48,351 nucleotides of DNA from an uncultured Chloroflexota bacterium (GTDB lineage: Bacteria; Chloroflexota; Chloroflexia; Thermomicrobiales; UBA6265). This document shows, in pieces, positions 40,001 through 47,973 of this stretch. The notes beneath the pieces were generated by a model. The model was given only the letters and a program-made list of their open reading frames with translations. It was not told the DNA's origin and did not search any database. The translations under genes and the position numbers were made by a program. The stretch's first letter is position 1. Every line of letters begins with the position of its first letter. The stretch spans positions 1-48,351 of the forward strand of contig CALMZR010000041.1 of assembly GCA_937870845.1 (NCBI GenBank). The letters are read 5' to 3'.

Positions 40001-41410
40001 CTCGCCCGGTGGCGCATCCGTCATCGCCACGATCGAGCGCCGCCGCTCCGGGTCCGGCGCCCCGCCTTCGTTGCCGACAACCAGCGAACCAATCAGGTAG
40101 AGCCGGTCCTGCAAGTAGTCGTGCTGCGCGTCGATGAAGATCCTGACCAGGTTGGGGTTGTGCTCGGCATCCGAGTACGGCAGCGAGCCGTAGCCCTTGC
40201 TCGGGATATACCCCAGCGCATCGATCGGGTCGCCACGCGCCTTACGATGGCGGCGGGCGCGGTGCGCAAGCTCGTCCAGTCGCGGCCCGACGGGCCAGGT
40301 CCGCTGGATCGCGCCGGCTTGCGCCGCTCGGTTCGGGTCAGGTTTCAGGTTTGTGAGATCGGAAGCGCCGGTTTCCGGGTCGATGGCTGGCTGCAGCAGA
40401 CTGGCCAAATCGGCCGTGCCGGCAATGCCGCAGCGGTGCAGCGCGCTCTTCTCGGTTGCCGTGAGATGGGGCAGCAGCGAGAGATCGTCGTGCTGGTCCG
40501 CCCACTTCATGCAGAATTCGTTGTAGAGGCAGCCGTCGCACTTCGACGTCAGGTGCCACGGAATCTCGCTAAACGTCGCCGCCGCGACGACAGCCGCAAC
40601 CGAATCGGCGCCCGTGACGAGGCCTCGAACCGCGTCCCGGTACGCCTCCGGATCCGGAATCAGCTCGAGCTGGGCGTCGTCGACGTTGAACAGCCGCGCC
40701 GCTTCCTCGCGCTCCCCCGCGATGCGGGCCGCCTCATCCTCGTCAGCCGCGTCCTCCACTGCGGCGCCACGATACAGGATGCCCGTCGCGATCCCCTCGT
40801 GAGCCACGCCGCCCTCTTCGAGCAGCCGGTCCAGCATCTCTCGGTAGAACGCAACCTGCAGCCGATGCTCGATCTTCGCCGTCCGCGTCGCCTTCATGTC
40901 GGCGATCAGCACGTGCAAGCGCCCCGCGGCATCGCGCTCGAACCGAACGATATCGGCGTCCCCGGTGAAATCCCAGCCCGTCAACGACACCATCAATCGG
41001 GGTTGGAACAGGACGGCCGTCTCGCCCGGCCTCAGATCGTTCGCCGCCGCCACGACGGCGTCGTTGTCCGGTTTCCCCTCCCGCAATCGCCCGGACGCGA
41101 ACTTCCGCGTCGTGAATCGACGCGCGGCGTCCGCCTCCACCCGCTCCTCGAACTCGGCTCCGGCGCGGGTCAACAACGGCTGGATCGGCTGCGCCGTCAC
41201 GTGGTAGTCGTGCAGGAAACGGGGCCCGAACGTCCGCTCGTGCAGCGCCAACCGCAAGTAGCGCCGGCATTGGTCGAGCCGCACGAACTGCGACACGACC
41301 GTCGGCGAGATGCGGGGCTTCTTCCCAGCGGCGGCTGCCGGGTACAGCGCCGAATCGGCCGCCGAAGCTGCTCCGTGCAGCGCACCAGGCATCGCAGCGC
41401 CTTCAGACAC
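37016..41410 (-). CDS. RecB-like Fe-S nuclease / RNase H-like / UPF1-type helicase fusion
   Basis: A 1464-residue protein of three parts. Residues about 40-310 are a PD-(D/E)XK nuclease of the Cas4/Dna2 type: GDADIV (about 150), IADMKAT (about 168) and QVAFYREML give the catalytic set. One Cys in QCRRYLRL (about 48) with three in CDGCLYNEFC (about 290-300) would bind a 4Fe-4S cluster. Residues about 400-600 resemble the RNase H-like exonuclease module of TM0106-type proteins (FIDAQHD and HLIFFDQSE). The C-terminal part is an SF1B helicase: GPPGTGKS (about 1005), LLVLDEASQ (about 1157), VVGDHRQM, FEQSFR, VERFQGGERDAI (about 1365) and AISRARDK. A 5'-3' helicase-nuclease acting in repair, replication or defence is likely. 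The GTG at 41410 overlaps the ROK kinase gene by 8 bp. Confidence 0.85.
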   Translation of the reverse strand: MSEGAAMPGALHGAASAADSALYPAAAAGKKPRISPTVVSQFVRLDQCRRYLRLALHERTFGPRFLHDYHVTAQPIQPLLTRAGAEFEERVEADAARRFTTRKFASGRLREGKPDNDAVVAAANDLRPGETAVLFQPRLMVSLTGWDFTGDADIVRFERDAAGRLHVLIADMKATRTAKIEHRLQVAFYREMLDRLLEEGGVAHEGIATGILYRGAAVEDAADEDEAARIAGEREEAARLFNVDDAQLELIPDPEAYRDAVRGLVTGADSVAAVVAAATFSEIPWHLTSKCDGCLYNEFCMKWADQHDDLSLLPHLTATEKSALHRCGIAGTADLASLLQPAIDPETGASDLTNLKPDPNRAAQAGAIQRTWPVGPRLDELAHRARRHRKARGDPIDALGYIPSKGYGSLPYSDAEHNPNLVRIFIDAQHDYLQDRLYLIGSLVVGNEGGAPDPERRRSIVAMTDAPPGEETERALLVRWIGETIRAVAELAAPDDDGLATAPIHLIFFDQSEQRLLLAALGRHAGEVLAATPLYDFITQLAAFDSPVATFLDREIRELKNYPFVGQSLQSVASSAYPNGVRFDWNAGEPYREIFRERLFDALGRFPAGEGGDQERIPWSTRRSRFSSEIPLEYAYAAWEALPVDSEEKDPYAAYRRATVPLLEGFLDRRLAALEHISNDFRGNRDTAKTNFAIPDLATFDGKARGLAEALQEFVTIERHVELAAWKAERLAPPERRVVAGDALLVRYFDDDQLPGVAEAVRENRRRAALHAAQKADYFARNPDAAKAAIPKEERALSTAVEIPGPIRLRLDVQDTGITLDDALALSTMKDGDWVVLARRWMQDERLPAAERVDLTPTAKALLYRMRLGLSRIEVARDAEGAATSAWLHVTSSPPMQSGDPPGFLFGGHDEDLIDGELYSIDPDPNNLFGYWGAKVVKGILGGGRNTLFARVQSGSGEAVPWPPLAQEGQARFMAGLQAMRAAGIGNDFEPSKVELIGKHGEAPLLLVQGPPGTGKSYTTAFATLARVQGAMAAGLPFRALVGAKTHAATDVLLVHVLEAQQALRDMQKARPDVFATYFDARLLTLPLFRLQPRDGIPEGVTPLYAKGRRPKTQLKALTLLEGEEHAIVGSTPGGAYAAADEARGGLFAQEVIDLLVLDEASQLSLPESIMAALPLKGDGQIVVVGDHRQMAPIVKHDWESETRRTFQEYAVYRSLFDTVQRAGARMIQFEQSFRLDRDMAEFLRRSVYAQDKLNFHSIRYGRLQAMEHESDFVRAVLDPAYPLVVMVHGEAQSQLRNDFERDLTAPLLEALHEAGYRVRDGFGLVVPHRAQRANLQEALRRTLPGAEDPDDAARAVDTVERFQGGERDAIIVSATESDPAYLLAAGAFLYDPRRLTVAISRARDKMILVASRSVFDLFSPDEETFANAQLWKDLLYRTCTVSLWEGEMAGKRVEVWGNPPLVG

Positions 41411-42389
41411 GATCGACGCCCGTTTCCGCCGATTCGCGCCCCCACAGCGCCGCGCCGATGACCCCCGCGTCGTACCCGAGCGCCGCTGGCCGAATCGCCA
41501 CGCGCTCGATGTCGATCACCCCGGTGTGGGAGCGGGCCGTCGCGGCGGCGGCGTTCAGATAGCGGCTCCCCTCGGGCGCCACCCCGCCGCCGATAACGAC
41601 GACCTCCGGGGCGAGCAGCGCGATCGCCCCCGCCAGCCCCATCCCGAGCCATCCCCCCGCGCGGTCAACGATGTCGATGGCCGCGGCATCGCCCTCGTCG
41701 GCAACGTTCGCCACATCGGCCGCGGTCAGCCTGCTGGTGTCCCCGTCGTGCAGCCGGGTCAGGGCGGTCGTGTGCCCCTGCACCACCCGCCGCACGGCTT
41801 CGGCGACGATCGCCGGCCCGCTGGCCAGCGTCTCCAGGCAGCCCAGGTTGCCGCAGGTGCAGCGCGGCCCTTCCGGCTGCATGACGAGATGCCCGATCTC
41901 GCCGGCCATGGCCCCAACGCCGTACAGGAGACGCCCGTACGCGACGACCGCGCCTCCGACGCCCGTGCCAACCGTGCGCAGCAGCGCGGTGTCGGCCCCG
42001 GCGGCCGCGCCCATCCGGTGCTCCGCCAGGGCAAACGCCTTGGCGTCGTTGATCACGCCGACCGGCAACCCCGTCGCTGCGGCGATCGCCGGCCCGACCG
42101 GGACGTCGATCCAGCGCCCCGGCAGATTCGGCAGATCGCCCGTCACGCCGGTCGCCATCTCCACTTCGCCCGGAACACCGATCCCGATGCCGGCGATCGC
42201 CAGAGACGGCTCCGCCTCGCGCAGCGTCGCGACGCCTGCCGCCATGCGCCGCAGCACCGCGTCGTGGCCATCGGCGCCGCCGGTGGGCACGACCTCGCGC
42301 CGCACGATGCGCCGTTCGGCGTCGAGCAGCGCCATCTTGAGGTTCGTGCCCCCCAGGTCGATCCCGATCGCGCCCGCGCGATCCGTCAT
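41403..42389 (-). CDS. ROK family sugar kinase (glucokinase-like)
   Basis: A 328-residue kinase. IGIDLGGTNLKMALLD (residues about 8-23) is the ATP phosphate-binding loop. VINDAKAFALAEH holds the catalytic Asp (N-D). EIGHLVMQPEGPRCTCGNLGCLE carries the family signature with the C-x-C-G-x2-G-C zinc site, and VVIGGGVA closes the ATP site. No helix-turn-helix is present, so it is an enzyme rather than a ROK repressor. The ATG at 42389 follows GGGGAG. It probably phosphorylates glucose or a similar sugar. It is translationally coupled to the unrelated nuclease-helicase gene. Confidence 0.93.
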   Translation of the reverse strand: MTDRAGAIGIDLGGTNLKMALLDAERRIVRREVVPTGGADGHDAVLRRMAAGVATLREAEPSLAIAGIGIGVPGEVEMATGVTGDLPNLPGRWIDVPVGPAIAAATGLPVGVINDAKAFALAEHRMGAAAGADTALLRTVGTGVGGAVVAYGRLLYGVGAMAGEIGHLVMQPEGPRCTCGNLGCLETLASGPAIVAEAVRRVVQGHTTALTRLHDGDTSRLTAADVANVADEGDAAAIDIVDRAGGWLGMGLAGAIALLAPEVVVIGGGVAPEGSRYLNAAAATARSHTGVIDIERVAIRPAALGYDAGVIGAALWGRESAETGVDRV

Positions 42390-42446
42390 CGCTCCCCCTC
42401 TCCGGCACGGCCGCTGCCGCTCGATTCGACAGAGCCGATGCCGCAA

Positions 42447-42474
42447 TTCTCCTCGACAGCCAGCGTATGTCAAA
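42447..42474 (-). promoter_or_regulatory. Promoter of the ROK kinase-nuclease unit
   Basis: On the minus strand it reads TTGACA (42474-42469), a 16-nt spacer and GAGAAT (42452-42447). The -35 box is perfect. The start would be near 42440. Confidence 0.55.
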
Positions 42475-42505
42475 TCGCCCGCCCCCGGATCCCGCGGCCG
42501 GCGCG

Positions 42506-42525
42506 TATGATAAACTGTACGTACA
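42506..42525 (+). promoter_or_regulatory. -10 box with palindrome TGTACGTACA
   Basis: TATGAT (42506-42511), then AAAC, then the perfect palindrome TGTACGTACA (42516-42525), identical to that at 7227. It would govern the gene at 42644. No good -35 is visible. Confidence 0.45.
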
Positions 42526-42643
42526 TGGCGTCCGTGCAGTGTGCGTCCGCCGCCGTGGCCCCCGCCCTTGCTCCGCGAACCCGCCGCCTCGTCCGGGCCA
42601 TCCCGCGACGATGCCGGCCGCATGAGCGTCGAAGGATTCAGGC

Positions 42644-44287
42644 ATGCTGAAGCGTGAAGTCGAGCACCACCAGTCGCCGCGCGATGTCCCCCCCGTGGGC
42701 CGCCCCCGCGGCGCCGTTTGGCGCGCCCTGCAAGCGGACGGTGTCGTTTGGGAGGGCCAGGTCTCCCTCGTTGGCGACGACGTCGACCTCGCCTCGCGCA
42801 TGATCGTCACCCATCGCCGCGTCGTCTTCGTGCGCGGCGGCGACGTCACCCTCGACATCCCACGCGAATGGCTGCGCCCCGAGCCGGTGCTGCGCCGCGA
42901 CGGCGTGCTCGACCTGTTCGTGACCATGCCCGGCGGCAACCTCTTCGACGAGCCGATGACCGTCCCCATACGCATGCGCGAGGGCCATCCCGCTGCCGGC
43001 CACATCATCGCCATGCTCGCGCCGGGCGGGGTCCGCCGCATCCTGCCCGAATCGCTGTCGGGCATGGAGCGCGCGCGCGAGGCCGCGCCTGCGCCGGAGT
43101 TCAAGGGCTTCTGGGAAGTCGACGACCTCGACCCGTCCTGGAGCAGCGCCGAGCCGGGTCCGGTGGCCGCCGAACCCTCGGGTCGAAACGGGGCTCGCGC
43201 CAATGCAGATTCGTCAAACTGGCTCCCCGTCGAGCCTCCGGATCGCGTCGTCCGCGCCCCCTCTGCCCCGGCCCGCCCATCCCAGACCAACGGCTACGCG
43301 ATCACCGGCCTGCAGCCGCGCGACCAGCGTAAATCCTCGTGGGGATTGTTCTGGCGGGGCGGCGCGCTGATCCTCCTCCTGGCCACCGCGGCAGCGCTCG
43401 GCGCCGGCCGCTTGAACCTCGGCGGCTCGGGCGGAGGAAGCTCGGAAGCGATCCTTGCCGGCCCCTCCCCGACCGTCGCCGTCGTCGCCTCGCCCTCCCC
43501 GCCGGCGGGCGCCGCTCTCGCGCCCGAGGACGAAGCAGCGATCGCTATCGGAGTCGGCGGCGCGGCAACCGAAGCGAGCGACGCCGCCTCACCGTCCGAC
43601 GTCGCGGCTAGCCAGGCTGCCACGGCCACACCGCCTCCGGCCAAGCCAACTCCGACCCCGCTCCCAGCAGCCATCGCCATCCCAACGCCTGCTCCGACGT
43701 CCCCCCCGTCCGAGCCTGCGCCCGAAACCAGGGATACCGCCGCGCAAGCCACGACTGTCGAGACCGCCGCTCCCGCGCCGGAACCCGATTTTTCGCCGCC
43801 ATCCACCCCGGACTCAACGGCCGTGGAGCAGCCTGCCGCGGTCACCGCCGACTCAACCCCTGCTCAGGAACTCGTCACTGGGCCGTTTCGCATCTCGGTC
43901 TCGTCCGCCCAGCGCGCCGAAAGCCTGCCCCGCTTTGGCCTGCCGCCCGGTTCCGGCGAGTGGGTGCTCATGGTGGTGCAGGTCCGCAACGAGAGCGACG
44001 CCCCAGCCTCGATCTCAATGGAGGAGTTTCGCCTTTACGACCGCGAACCCGGCGCCACCTACTTTCTCGACAGCGGCGCCGACGTCATCGCCGGTCTCGC
44101 CGGCTTCGACCCGCCCCGCTCCGCCACCGACCAGATTGCCGTGGCTCCCGGAGAAACGGCCGAGGCGCTGCTGCTCTACCTGCTCGCGCCGGGGTCGAGC
44201 GACAACGTCGCGTTCGTCGCCGGGGAGGAAGCGATGGACCTCGCCCCGGTCCTCGCATCCGGCGACGCGAGCGCGGCCACACCGTAA
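42644..44287 (+). CDS. Membrane-anchored protein with Pro/Thr-rich stalk
   Basis: A 547-residue protein of no named family. Residues about 25-140 form a compact domain (VWEGQVSLVGDD, MIVTHRRVVFVRGGDVTLDI) that resembles a PH- or GRAM-like fold on the inner side of the membrane. One helix follows, GGALILLLATAAALGAGRL (about 243-261). Then comes a long low-complexity stalk rich in Pro, Ala, Ser and Thr (about 275-405). The last 130 residues (FRISVSSAQRAESLPRFGLP, WVLMVVQVRNESDAPASISM) resemble the DUF4352-type immunoglobulin-like domain. It is probably exposed outside the cell. The ATG at 42644 has no strong ribosome binding site. The gap 42390-42643 holds divergent promoters. Confidence 0.7.
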   Translation: MLKREVEHHQSPRDVPPVGRPRGAVWRALQADGVVWEGQVSLVGDDVDLASRMIVTHRRVVFVRGGDVTLDIPREWLRPEPVLRRDGVLDLFVTMPGGNLFDEPMTVPIRMREGHPAAGHIIAMLAPGGVRRILPESLSGMERAREAAPAPEFKGFWEVDDLDPSWSSAEPGPVAAEPSGRNGARANADSSNWLPVEPPDRVVRAPSAPARPSQTNGYAITGLQPRDQRKSSWGLFWRGGALILLLATAAALGAGRLNLGGSGGGSSEAILAGPSPTVAVVASPSPPAGAALAPEDEAAIAIGVGGAATEASDAASPSDVAASQAATATPPPAKPTPTPLPAAIAIPTPAPTSPPSEPAPETRDTAAQATTVETAAPAPEPDFSPPSTPDSTAVEQPAAVTADSTPAQELVTGPFRISVSSAQRAESLPRFGLPPGSGEWVLMVVQVRNESDAPASISMEEFRLYDREPGATYFLDSGADVIAGLAGFDPPRSATDQIAVAPGETAEALLLYLLAPGSSDNVAFVAGEEAMDLAPVLASGDASAATP

Positions 44288-44391
44288 ACGAGAGCCGCCG
44301 CTGAGAAACCGATCGCTCCCCCATCCTCGGCCACATGCGCCATAATCGCGCCCATCGACCCAACGCCCGAGGAGACGGGGGGGCGCCGCCA

Positions 44392-46020
44392 GTGGCAGTG
44401 ACGTCAAACGCTAGCTCGACCTTCACCGGGCCGCCGGATGGCAGCCATTACGACGCCATCGTCGTCGGCTCCGGCCATAACGGGCTCATCGCCGCCGGCT
44501 ACCTGGCCAAGGCCGGCAAGAAGGTCCTCGTCCTCGAGCGCCGCTCGATCATCGGCGGCGCCACCGTAACGGAAGAGCTTTTCCCCGGCTACCGCCTCTC
44601 CACCTGTTCCTACGTCTGCAACCTCCTCCTTCCCGAGGTCATCGCCGACCTCGAGCTGGAGCGCCACGGCTACGACGTGCGCCCCTTCGATCCCCAGTAC
44701 TTCGTCCCCTTCCCCGACGGCTCGTATTTCATGAGCTTTCTCGACGGCCGCAAGACCCGCGCGCAGATCGCCAAGTTCTCGAAAAAGGACGTTGCCGCCT
44801 ACGACGCCTACTGGGAGATGTGGGATCGTATCGTCGATCGCATGCGCCCTCTCCTCCTCCAACCCGCCCCGACCTGGGATCAGATCGAAGCCCGCTTCTC
44901 GGGCCCCCAGGGGCAGGAGGACTGGCGCACGCTGACGCGCAAGAGCATCGCCGAGCTTCTCGACGAGTACTTCGAGTCCGAGCAGATCAAGGCGCCCCTC
45001 TCCACCGGCGGCGTCATCGGCGTCAACGCCGGCCCGCTCACCCCCGGCACCGCTTACGTCAAATACCACCACCTCATCGGCAGCATCGCCGGTCATCAAG
45101 GCGCCTGGGGCTTCGTGCGCGGCGGCATGGGCAGCATCCCCAAAGCCCTCGCTGCCTTCGGCCGCGAGCACGGCGTCGTTATCGCCACCGACAGCGAGGT
45201 CGCCGAGATCGACATCGTCAATGGCAGCGCCCGCGGCGTGCGCACCGTCGACGGCCGCCGCTACACCGCCGACATCGTCCTCTCCAACGCCGATCCCACC
45301 CGCACCTTCCTCGGCCTGGTCGGCGAATCGCGCCTCCCCGCCGAGTTCGCCGCAGGCGTCAAGCGCATCAAGGTCAAGGGCTCGGTCGTGAAAGTGCTCA
45401 TGGCCCTCGGCGAGCTGCCGAACTTCACTGCCATGCCCGGGACCGACATCGGCCCCCAGCACACCGGCGGCATCGTCATCAACCCCTCGGTCGACTACCT
45501 TGAATCCGCCTGGGACGACTGCAAGCGCGGCCACCCCAGCCGCCGCCCCTTCATGGACTGCTACATCCAGACCGCGACCGAAGACGGCCTCACCCCGCCC
45601 GGCAAGCACACCATGAGCCTCTTCGTGCAATACGCGCCCTACGATCTCGCTGAAGGAACCTGGGACGAGCGCCGCTCAGAAATCGGCGCCAACATCATCG
45701 ACACGCTCGCCATGTTCGCGCCGAACCTGCCGAACGCCATCGAGCACGTCGAAGTGCTCGGGCCACCGGACATCGAGCGCATCATCGGCATCACCGGCGG
45801 CAACATCTTCCACGGCGAGATCCTGCCGGACCAGATGTTCGGCTACCGTCCCGTCCCCGGCTTCAGCGACTACCGCACTCCCATTGACCGCCTTTACCTG
45901 TGCGGCTCCGGAGCTTGGCCCGGCGGCGCCGTCTTTGGCGCCCCAGGCCGCAATGCCGCCATCGAAGCCCTGCGCGATCTCGGTTCCAATCCGTCAGAAG
46001 TTGCTACCGCGGCTGATTAG
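44392..46020 (+). CDS. Phytoene-desaturase-like FAD oxidoreductase
   Basis: A 542-residue flavoenzyme of the CrtI/PYROXD2 type. The FAD-binding motif is AIVVGSGHNGLIAAGYLA (about residues 23-40), then VLVLERRSIIGGATVTEE. The C-terminal motif LYLCGSGAWPGGAVFGAPGRNAA is read as the second FAD contact, with its variant of the usual G-x-G-x2-P-G-G motif. ADIVLSNADPTRTFL is also typical. The closest group by layout is the PYROXD2-like branch rather than true carotenoid desaturases, and no other carotenoid genes are nearby. The start is either GTG 44392 or GTG 44398; I used 44392 because a G-rich site precedes it. Confidence 0.87.
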   Translation: MAVTSNASSTFTGPPDGSHYDAIVVGSGHNGLIAAGYLAKAGKKVLVLERRSIIGGATVTEELFPGYRLSTCSYVCNLLLPEVIADLELERHGYDVRPFDPQYFVPFPDGSYFMSFLDGRKTRAQIAKFSKKDVAAYDAYWEMWDRIVDRMRPLLLQPAPTWDQIEARFSGPQGQEDWRTLTRKSIAELLDEYFESEQIKAPLSTGGVIGVNAGPLTPGTAYVKYHHLIGSIAGHQGAWGFVRGGMGSIPKALAAFGREHGVVIATDSEVAEIDIVNGSARGVRTVDGRRYTADIVLSNADPTRTFLGLVGESRLPAEFAAGVKRIKVKGSVVKVLMALGELPNFTAMPGTDIGPQHTGGIVINPSVDYLESAWDDCKRGHPSRRPFMDCYIQTATEDGLTPPGKHTMSLFVQYAPYDLAEGTWDERRSEIGANIIDTLAMFAPNLPNAIEHVEVLGPPDIERIIGITGGNIFHGEILPDQMFGYRPVPGFSDYRTPIDRLYLCGSGAWPGGAVFGAPGRNAAIEALRDLGSNPSEVATAAD

Positions 46021-46056
46021 CGCCGCGCACGCCCGTTTCTTTCCGACGCCGCATTC

Positions 46057-46143
46057 GTGTCATTCCGACGAAGGAAGAATCTCGGCATTCAGGAAACGCT
46101 GCTTCCCTTGAGCCGAGACACCTCGCCTCGCGCGGAATGACAC
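46057..46143. repeat. 87-bp element with inverted copies of the dispersed repeat
   Basis: The left half begins GTGTCATTCCGACGAAGGAA and the right half is the reverse complement of GTGTCATTCCGCGCGAGGCG. Both run inward to CTCGGC. This is copy 6 of the dispersed family, in its paired form, and fills the gap between two convergent genes. Confidence 0.75.
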
Positions 46144-46152
46144 CCCTGTCGA

Positions 46153-46848
46153 TCAGTACCCAGCCCGCGTCCGCGCCTCCGCGATGGAGTACTCCGGGCT
46201 CTTGATGAAGTCCATCGTCGCCCGCTCCCGCGTACGCACCTCCTGCACCGCCTCCGGCAGCCCGCCCAGCACCTCGCGCGGCACGATCACCACCCCGTTG
46301 GCGTCGCCATGGAGAATGTCGCCCGTTCTGACCTCCTGCCCGTCCAGCACGATCGGCGTCCCGATGTCGACGATGTCAAAGTTGCCGTGCGAAACGACGA
46401 CGTACCGGGAAAAGTACGCAAACCCGAGCGCCCGCACCTCATGCACGTCGCGCAGACCGCCGTCCGTCACCATCCCGACCGCCCCGAGCCGCATCGCCAG
46501 CGTCGCCATTACCTCGCCGGCGAGCGCGCAGCGCGACGGCGCCCCGCTGACGTCCTGCACCGCCAGCACCGACGGCGCCGGCAGCTCCGCCAGCGCCTCG
46601 TACATGCGAAACCAGTTCTCCCGCCCCGCAATCGGCCCCGGCGTGTTCATCATCGTCACCGTCAACGCCACGCCCACCATCGGCGGCATCTCCGGAAAGA
46701 GTGATCGCACCTCGCCGCCGATAAATCCCTCCGTGCGGTCGCGCACCTTGAACGGCTCGATCGCGTTGGCGATGGTTGGGCTATCGACACCCTTGAGAAA
46801 CGCGAGATCCATCTCGCCAATCGGCGCGACAGTCGATAGATCGGTCAT
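46153..46848 (-). CDS. RraA/HMG aldolase family protein
   Basis: A 231-residue protein. The signature GEVMATLAMRLGAVGMVTDGGLRDVHEVR (seen as G-E-x5-A-x3-G-x3-V-x-D-G-x2-R-D) carries the Arg-Asp pair that binds the substrate and metal in 4-hydroxy-4-methyl-2-oxoglutarate aldolases. GDILHGDANGVVIVP is the second family motif. Some relatives, the RraA proteins, instead inhibit RNase E. With no RNase E context, a metal-dependent pyruvate aldolase or oxaloacetate decarboxylase is the more likely role. The ATG at 46848 is used. Confidence 0.87.
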   Translation of the reverse strand: MTDLSTVAPIGEMDLAFLKGVDSPTIANAIEPFKVRDRTEGFIGGEVRSLFPEMPPMVGVALTVTMMNTPGPIAGRENWFRMYEALAELPAPSVLAVQDVSGAPSRCALAGEVMATLAMRLGAVGMVTDGGLRDVHEVRALGFAYFSRYVVVSHGNFDIVDIGTPIVLDGQEVRTGDILHGDANGVVIVPREVLGGLPEAVQEVRTRERATMDFIKSPEYSIAEARTRAGY

Positions 46849-46887
46849 GCGACCCCCTCGAACCCCGTACCCGTCGTCCGCCGTCCC

Positions 46888-47973
46888 TCACGGCGCCCCA
46901 GCATTGTCGCCGAGCGTGCGTTGCTCGTCGCCTGTGGCAAGCTCGCCCCCCGACTCGCGCCGCAGCAACTCATAAAGCGCGATCGCCCCCGCGGTCGCCG
47001 CGTTGAGCGACTCCACGCGACCCCGCATCGGCAACGCCGCCAGCAGATCGCAATGCTTTCGCAGATTGGCTCCCAATCCGCTCCCTTCCGCCCCCACCAC
47101 CAGCGCGACCGGCGTCGGCACGTCGGTCGCGAACAGATCGCTCGACCCCGGCCCGGCGTCCAGCCCAACCACCCAGCGGCCGCCCGTTTTCATCGCCTCC
47201 AGCGCGCGCGTCAGGTTCGGGACCGTGGCCACCCGCAGATGCTCCACCGCCCCCGCCGAGGCATTGACCACGGCCGGCGTCACCTCCGTCGCCCGATTCG
47301 TCGCAATGACGACCCCGGCCACGCCCGCCGTCTCCGCCGCGCGCAGCAGGGCCCCCACGTTCTGGGGATCCTGCAAGTGATCGAGCACCAACATCGTTCC
47401 CGGCAAAGCCACCAGGTCATCGAACGGGATGTACCGATACGCCTCGGCCTCCAGCGCGACCCCCTGGTGGTTGGCCCCGCGCAACGCGTCGTCGAGCATG
47501 AGCCGAGGCACGCGGTCCACCACCGCGCCGCGCTCGGCCGCCAGCGCCAGCAAGGCCCGCAGCCGGTCATCTTCGCGCACGCCCTCGGCGACGAACAGCC
47601 GCTCCGCTTCCCGCCGGCCACGCAACGCCTCGATCACCGCGTTGCGGCCATAGAGCAGCTCGCGGCCCGTTCGCGCCAGCACTGGAGCCTCGGGCCTCGG
47701 CGCGCGATCCCGCCGGCCCTGATCCGCAGGACCGGTCGGTGGCCGCCCTTTCGGCCCACCCGGCCCGTCAGAGCCGCCGGGTCGTCCTCGGCGAGGTCCC
47801 GAGCGGTCGCCTCCCCGTTTCGATTTCGGCGGCGCCTCGTCTCCGCGGCGCGACGGCCGTTCAGATCGGGATGGCGGCGGAGCCGACTTCTTGGGGCGAC
47901 CTTTCCGATCGCGATCGAACCGCGACCTATCCCCTCCGCCGCGACCAGGTGGCTCCTGCCGCCGTGTCTTCAA
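46888..47973 (-). CDS. rlmB: 23S rRNA 2'-O-methyltransferase RlmB-like (SPOUT family)
   Basis: A 361-residue protein. Residues about 1-98 are a basic, disordered extension full of Arg, Lys, Gly and Pro. The TrmH/SpoU substrate-binding domain starts at GRELLYGRNAVIEAL. The knotted SAM domain has motif 1 LDHLQDPQNVGALLRAAE, motif 2 VVGAEGSGL and motif 3 RVESLNAATAGAIALYE. This is the RlmB group that methylates the 23S rRNA near the peptidyl-transferase centre (G2251 in E. coli). The start is a TTG at 47973 lying inside the cysS gene (47-bp overlap). A GTG at about 47682 would give the usual short form. Pairing with cysS is common. Confidence 0.87.
   Translation of the reverse strand: MKTRRQEPPGRGGGDRSRFDRDRKGRPKKSAPPPSRSERPSRRGDEAPPKSKRGGDRSGPRRGRPGGSDGPGGPKGRPPTGPADQGRRDRAPRPEAPVLARTGRELLYGRNAVIEALRGRREAERLFVAEGVREDDRLRALLALAAERGAVVDRVPRLMLDDALRGANHQGVALEAEAYRYIPFDDLVALPGTMLVLDHLQDPQNVGALLRAAETAGVAGVVIATNRATEVTPAVVNASAGAVEHLRVATVPNLTRALEAMKTGGRWVVGLDAGPGSSDLFATDVPTPVALVVGAEGSGLGANLRKHCDLLAALPMRGRVESLNAATAGAIALYELLRRESGGELATGDEQRTLGDNAGAP

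Noticed and set aside
39839-41461. A 540-codon plus-strand frame opposite the nuclease-helicase gene
   Set aside because: No motif is present, the composition is skewed, and the minus-strand protein is continuous with catalytic motifs in all three domains.
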